Shown piece after piece: positions 59,349-64,000 of a stretch of DNA of 64,000 bases. The DNA is from Seminavis robusta. Its lineage: Eukaryota > Bacillariophyta > Bacillariophyceae > Naviculales > Naviculaceae. Positions within the stretch are counted from its first letter, which is position 1. Every line of letters starts with the position of its first letter. A program made the translations under genes and the position numbers. Under the pieces are notes generated by a model. It did no database searches and was not told where the DNA came from. It worked only from the letters and a program-made list of their open reading frames with translations. The stretch spans positions 1 to 64,000 of the forward strand of contig CAICTM010000305.1 of assembly GCA_903772945.1 (NCBI GenBank). Direction: 5' to 3'.

Positions 59349-62300
59349 ATGAATGCTTCTATCCAAGAACGATTGGCACAACGCCGTCGAGGACGGGAGG
59401 AACGGCGCCAACGTGAGCAACTGGATACTGTGCAGCAACAACAACCAGAAGAGGATGAAGTGTTTTTCGAGGCATTCGGTAATTCGCATCCGTCCATGAC
59501 CAAGGCGTCTTCCGCCGGCCACCTCTTGCTGAGCAACACATCTTCGCATACCCACCGTGCCGGTATGGGTATCAATGGCATGGATACCTCCTCTCATGGA
59601 GCGAGACGTCAGAATGCCCGATTTTCCGTCCGAGATCCTTCCATGGATACCTCACAACGAGGCAGTTTATTGGCCGCCACTCTCAATACTCCTACCGTGA
59701 GTAGACCCTCCATGCAACGTCAGGGTTCGGTTGTCTCGCTCAAGCCTCCTCCCAAGGATACCAGGACGTACAACAATGCCAATCCCAATAACGGTACTGC
59801 TTTGGCGCCTCCCAGCAAGGATACTCGACCGTACAGTGATGATGCCGGTACCGTGATTCAGTTACCACCCGACACCAATACGACTTCCAGAGGCAGAGAA
59901 CCCCGACGAGGCAATCTGCAACGACATCGTTCCAGATCACTCACTGACCTAAGACAATTCACTGCAGCTGATAGTAGTAGAAGTATCAAACAGACACCCA
60001 AATCATCCAGAGGGTCCATTATGGATAAAAGCAACAACAATAACCCCATCAAACCACTCCGTGGTTCCAAACGAATTTCCATTAAATCACTCCAAATTGC
60101 TCCCACCATTGTCACACCTTCCGAAGTCAAATTGCTCTCTCCTCAACCAGCTTCCAAATCTCTCCTCAAACAACGACGAACATCCCTCCAAGTACCTCCC
60201 ACCAAAACCAACCATTCCTCCATACTAGATTCGGACGCTGCCACCAATCATCATCTGGAACAGCAATTACAAAGCAGCACCAGCACCGCCTCGACCCTGC
60301 AAAGCATGAGTACCGCCAATACGGATCTCACGATGACGGACCAGCTACCGCGATTTGATCCCTACGCGTCGCCCATCACTCCGGGCAAAAATATACGCAA
60401 AAAACGCAGTGGGGCCTCCAAAACACCAAAGTCGAGTGCCAAGACGGTCAAATCGGAAAATAATGATACCGCGCGCAAACCACCACGAGGAGGCATGCGA
60501 AAAAGTGCATCGCGAGGATCTCTACTAGTGGACAATACTACTACTACGAATGAGCCCCCGACCCCTCGACGATTACAGCAACAGCAACAACAAGCCAAAA
60601 AAATGACACCAAGGGGGTCGGGAAGGAAACGGGTACTGCAAAAACGCTCTACTACCATGCCACCTCAGCAACCGCAAGACGACAGTCCGCTGAAAACACA
60701 CAACAGCAAGGGCAAACGCAAAAGCAAACAGCAACAACAAATACGACGATCCAAGTCCATCAACGATGGTGGCGGAGGAGAAGAGGATGATCTCAATCGA
60801 ACGAATAATACTCGAAACAGTGATATCAGTCTCATGGGATTTGATGATACGGATGATGACGATGATGATTACGACATGCTATTCACTCCACACCGGACTC
60901 CCGGTATCAAGCAACAACAAGAGCAGCAGCAGCAACAACAACAACAATCCGCGGCGGGATTAACGCGAGTCACCAGCTTACCATTGACGTCGCAATCCTC
61001 CCATGGGCAGCAACCACCACAACCAACAAATACTGAAAAACCGGCTCCAGCGCCAGCTTCACGCTGGAGCATGGCCAATCCCGATCAGGTCAATAAATGG
61101 AAGAGCAAAATGGCCACTAAAACCACCACCGAAACTCTCAAGAACAACAGCAACACCAAGGACAAGACACCTCCTCGTCAACGGCGTCGAAATTCTTGTA
61201 GCAATGCCATTTCGCCCAGCATTGCAAGATCGTCGTCGTTTGATACCAACAATAATCCCTGGTTTCTGGGGAGTGCGGAGAGTGCCGCAATGATGGATGA
61301 CGATGAAACTGATGCCACAGACGACGACGACGATGACGACGAGTACCCAGAAGACGATGACGAAGAACATGTCTACATGGCTGCAGCATCTTTTGCGGCA
61401 ACATCGGATGAAGACGAAGAGTCCGAAGCACCGCCGCCATTGATGAACTTGACACGGGAAGAGCAGTTACAAAAAAAGAAAAGCAACGGTGGCAGCAGCA
61501 ACAACAACAATAAACGTACCACCCTCAGGGGATCCAAGGCACGATCCGCAACGACTTTGGAGGCACGCAACAGCAACAGCAACTCGAACTATCCATCCAT
61601 GGCTATCATGAGCGACAATGCTCGGAACGACGTGGCGGGGGTACAACGTAAGGACCCCGGCAGTGATCACGAAGCGCGGCAACGAAACAGCGCCGGCAAC
61701 AGCAGACGGGGGACGATCCTGGATGGGAGCAGCAAGACATTGTCGAGCCAGGGAAGTGCCGAAAGTGGTAACAAAGACGAGGCCGATAAGAACGGTCGAT
61801 CGCGATCACGGAGCAATGGTCGACGACCGGATGGATCCTCGTTGCGGCACACGGACCATCCAACACGTCGAAAAAGCAAGGACAAAAAGACCGCGGAAGC
61901 TCCTTCCGCGGATGGACCACAGCGTGGAAATTTGGATCGAACACGATCTCGGTCGCTTTCGGACTTGCAACGAGCGGGCGCTGCCAGGGAAGAGGGACAA
62001 CAACCGCCGCAAAAGTCCCGTGCTGCCAACAAAATCAAACGACATAGCACATTTCATGGTACGGACCAAGCTACGCCCGATTTGGATGCCGCCAAAAGTA
62101 AAAGTGCGCGAAGGGTTTGTTCGTCGGATAATCACGTGGGCCCAATGAAGAAGCCTTCAACGGCCACTCGCAAAGTGAGTGGCTCTGACTCCAAGTCACC
62201 GGCACCGAGAAAGAAACGCGAGTCGACTCGTCGCTCGGGAAGCAAAACCAGGATCAGAGATTCTGCGACTGGGCGCAAATCTGCCACCCAGGGCGATACT

Positions 62301-63521
62301 AAACCCGAGTCGGAACGTGGACGATCCGATAAAAAGAAGTCGGAACGTCGTGGATCAAAATCACCGAAGGACACAGCCAGGCTCAAACGTGGTGTGGCCC
62401 GCACTCGATCCAGTTCTTTATCGGACCTGAGATCTCCTCGTCTTGATACGAAGAAGGTGCTCGAGACAAACCATAATGAGGATCTCGATCAATCCAACTT
62501 GACAATGAACGATAGCATTCCAACCATTGGTGGCGGTTCGTCTCATTCTACCAGCCGCTTCGATAACAACAAGTCCCGAGGGACAAGGAAGGCGAAGGGA
62601 CAACAACAACAGCCTGTCAGTATCGCAAGTGAAGAAATGGAACAGTCCATGACGATGCACGATAGCGCGGGAACGTTCGGCGACTTATGTGATGATAAGC
62701 CTTCGCCCTTGGAAAAGAAGCGCTCTCGAGGTCCTCGAGGACCACGGAAATCGCGATTGCAGCGTTCACGAACGGAGGACTGTACAGCGCCAACCAACCG
62801 TCCGCCTTCCCGGGAACCAAGCCCTGCTAGCCATCGACGTTCGATAACCGCTCTCTTGACCCCTTCGCTAAGACCAACTCTTGCAAGACACCGATCAAAT
62901 TCGCTGTCCGATCTTCGTGCGATTGCTAGGTCATTTCGAAAGAGCAAGACGAGTATTCTGGCTCTAAGCACTGATGAAGAGGAGGATGATATCAAACGAT
63001 TAAAGGCTAGCATCGAAAAGCTGGAAGTCGACCTGAAGAATGCTACTGTTCCCCTTCGAAGCCCTGAAGCGTTGAAAAAGCATCTAGAGGCAGAAATAAA
63101 GAGGGAAGAAGCAGATCAGAAGGTCATGAAGGGGAAAATGTTTGACACCTATCAAGAAAACATCAAGTTGGAAGACAAGCTGGAAAAGACGAACACATAC
63201 TATCAAGAGCTCCAGGACATTCATAATGCCGAGGTAATGAAAAACGAGGCATTGACGAAGAACGTTCCTGTGTTCGAAAAAGTAATTGAAGCGCACGAAA
63301 CCAAGTTGGCGCGAAGGAACAGATACATTGATTTCGAGCGCCAAACAATGAAGTTCTACGAAGACCGAATCAATTACATTGTTCAGCGTTTCCAGGAGAA
63401 GTGCGACGACTCCAGACTTGTCAAGACACTCCAGCACATGGCGCACTTTCCAGTTCCAGATGATCAGGACACCGTTGGCACTGGTGCCACTTCATTGGGA
63501 TCGACGGTATCACCTCCTTGA
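59349..63521 (+). CDS. Large disordered Ser/Arg-rich protein with coiled-coil end
   Basis: 1390 residues, one exon, starting MNASIQERLAQRRRGREERR. Most of it is low complexity: polyQ (residues about 418 and 522-535), acidic runs (DDDDDDDEY, about 661) and basic Ser/Arg tracts. A motif of the form RxRSxSL(S/T)DLR recurs four times, near residues 200, 867, 1023 and 1186 (RHRSRSLTDLR, RTRSRSLSDLQ, RTRSSSLSDLR, RHRSNSLSDLR). Two related acidic motifs (LTMTDQLPRFD, SMTMHDSAGTFGDL) also recur. The C-terminal 150 residues form a conserved-looking coiled coil (DDIKRLKASIEKLEVDLKNA to ERQTMKFYEDRINYIVQRFQ). It is probably a cytoskeletal or scaffold phosphoprotein (inference). No catalytic domain. The frame is open for 4.2 kb, so it is a real gene. 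Confidence 0.8.
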   Translation: MNASIQERLAQRRRGREERRQREQLDTVQQQQPEEDEVFFEAFGNSHPSMTKASSAGHLLLSNTSSHTHRAGMGINGMDTSSHGARRQNARFSVRDPSMDTSQRGSLLAATLNTPTVSRPSMQRQGSVVSLKPPPKDTRTYNNANPNNGTALAPPSKDTRPYSDDAGTVIQLPPDTNTTSRGREPRRGNLQRHRSRSLTDLRQFTAADSSRSIKQTPKSSRGSIMDKSNNNNPIKPLRGSKRISIKSLQIAPTIVTPSEVKLLSPQPASKSLLKQRRTSLQVPPTKTNHSSILDSDAATNHHLEQQLQSSTSTASTLQSMSTANTDLTMTDQLPRFDPYASPITPGKNIRKKRSGASKTPKSSAKTVKSENNDTARKPPRGGMRKSASRGSLLVDNTTTTNEPPTPRRLQQQQQQAKKMTPRGSGRKRVLQKRSTTMPPQQPQDDSPLKTHNSKGKRKSKQQQQIRRSKSINDGGGGEEDDLNRTNNTRNSDISLMGFDDTDDDDDDYDMLFTPHRTPGIKQQQEQQQQQQQQSAAGLTRVTSLPLTSQSSHGQQPPQPTNTEKPAPAPASRWSMANPDQVNKWKSKMATKTTTETLKNNSNTKDKTPPRQRRRNSCSNAISPSIARSSSFDTNNNPWFLGSAESAAMMDDDETDATDDDDDDDEYPEDDDEEHVYMAAASFAATSDEDEESEAPPPLMNLTREEQLQKKKSNGGSSNNNNKRTTLRGSKARSATTLEARNSNSNSNYPSMAIMSDNARNDVAGVQRKDPGSDHEARQRNSAGNSRRGTILDGSSKTLSSQGSAESGNKDEADKNGRSRSRSNGRRPDGSSLRHTDHPTRRKSKDKKTAEAPSADGPQRGNLDRTRSRSLSDLQRAGAAREEGQQPPQKSRAANKIKRHSTFHGTDQATPDLDAAKSKSARRVCSSDNHVGPMKKPSTATRKVSGSDSKSPAPRKKRESTRRSGSKTRIRDSATGRKSATQGDTKPESERGRSDKKKSERRGSKSPKDTARLKRGVARTRSSSLSDLRSPRLDTKKVLETNHNEDLDQSNLTMNDSIPTIGGGSSHSTSRFDNNKSRGTRKAKGQQQQPVSIASEEMEQSMTMHDSAGTFGDLCDDKPSPLEKKRSRGPRGPRKSRLQRSRTEDCTAPTNRPPSREPSPASHRRSITALLTPSLRPTLARHRSNSLSDLRAIARSFRKSKTSILALSTDEEEDDIKRLKASIEKLEVDLKNATVPLRSPEALKKHLEAEIKREEADQKVMKGKMFDTYQENIKLEDKLEKTNTYYQELQDIHNAEVMKNEALTKNVPVFEKVIEAHETKLARRNRYIDFERQTMKFYEDRINYIVQRFQEKCDDSRLVKTLQHMAHFPVPDDQDTVGTGATSLGSTVSPP

Positions 63522-64000
63522 CCAATGGATAAAGTCTCGGTGGCTTTTAAAAAGTGCCGTCATAGATAGGGCCCACTCGGGCTAAAAGTGGAACACAGTT
63601 GCGGCAGTGTGGTGTCATTTTGTTTCGTGCTTTCGTTACGATACCGGGAAATCTATTCAAACTTATCGCAAGCTGCATGTACATGGCTGTTTCCTTTTGG
63701 AACCATCGGCTTGAGCCCGTTGGCACGACGAGTCAGTACTGCCACTATTTCCGCGTGGATAACATCATGCATAGTTTGTTACGTATATACGTATAATCTT
63801 GTCAAGGGTATCTTTGCTGCGTTTTTTTTTTTACAAGAGAGCAGATGCCGAAAGAAAACCCAATCTATTGTGTGTCTCGTACAAATTCTTCGACGTCCAA
63901 GCAAACCGCTTGTTCCTTAAACAGGAACACAGGCAGCGCCATGGAACACCTCTTTCGTGTTTCTTTTAGAAGGTGTCCCTGTAATCTGAGTCGACATAGT
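63522..64000. other. Right-edge gene-free stretch
   Basis: 3' flank of the large gene, with a T run near 63822. No gene is supported. Confidence 0.4.

Noticed and set aside
1-64000. CRISPR arrays, bacterial operons, rRNA or tRNA genes
   Set aside because: No regularly spaced identical repeats, no Shine-Dalgarno-led gene chains, and no cloverleaf with a GTTCRANNC loop was found by eye. The window is eukaryotic.

Overview
The window looks like nuclear DNA of a diatom, most likely a raphid pennate species (inference, no search was run). The evidence is short GT-AG introns of about 80-100 bp, plastid presequences of the heterokont type (signal peptide followed by a cleavage site before F), diatom-style Copia elements with RGG-rich gag, a hybrid histidine kinase, a transmembrane LRR protein and a single-domain MgtE-like transporter. 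Gene density is moderate, with genes on both strands and no operons.

Layout. 1-11.5 kb is a graveyard of retroelements: a non-LTR-like 3' fragment (about 100-1600), a Copia LTR plus leader in reverse orientation (about 1640-2556) beside a Copia RNase H tail (2557-2850), one small secreted-protein gene (3165-3554), a second non-LTR-like fragment (4469-5169), a reverse-oriented Copia pol remnant (about 5500-7359), and against it a Copia element with two recognisable 249/241 bp LTRs (7360-11453). From 11.6 kb the host genes begin: an unknown helical protein, a three-exon hybrid histidine kinase (13.3-16.4 kb, minus), a 4 kb gene-poor stretch with a MITE-like element, a four-exon PT-rich transmembrane protein (20.5-24.1 kb), and a secreted protein made of 13 tandem acidic/Cys units whose frame is repeatedly interrupted (25.4-27.2 kb).

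27.9-39.6 kb is the gene-dense core: a plastid-targeted small membrane protein, two Methyltransf_16-type methyltransferases about 6 kb apart, an alpha/beta hydrolase, a plastid-targeted repeat protein with four evenly spaced GK-RWG motifs, a glycine-zipper protein, an MgtE-domain transporter with a plausible plastid presequence, and a secreted J-like plus vWA protein. 39.6-43.9 kb is empty except for a second MITE-like element. 43.9-63.5 kb holds a TPR/kinesin-light-chain-like protein, a decayed FAR1/WRKY-GCM1-type zinc-finger gene, a flavin amine oxidase divergent from an LRR receptor-like protein, an arrestin-fold protein, a type II glycosyltransferase with a repetitive basic tail, an ankyrin-like fragment, and a large low-complexity protein with four RxRSxSLSDLR motifs and a coiled-coil end.

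The genes do not form one pathway. The features most worth following are the 13-unit secreted repeat gene, the plastid repeat protein that resembles a sticker-spacer linker, the J/vWA fusion with HTD in place of HPD, the histidine kinase whose phospho-acceptor Asp codon is split by an intron, and two MITE-like elements. All boundaries and splice sites were read by eye.
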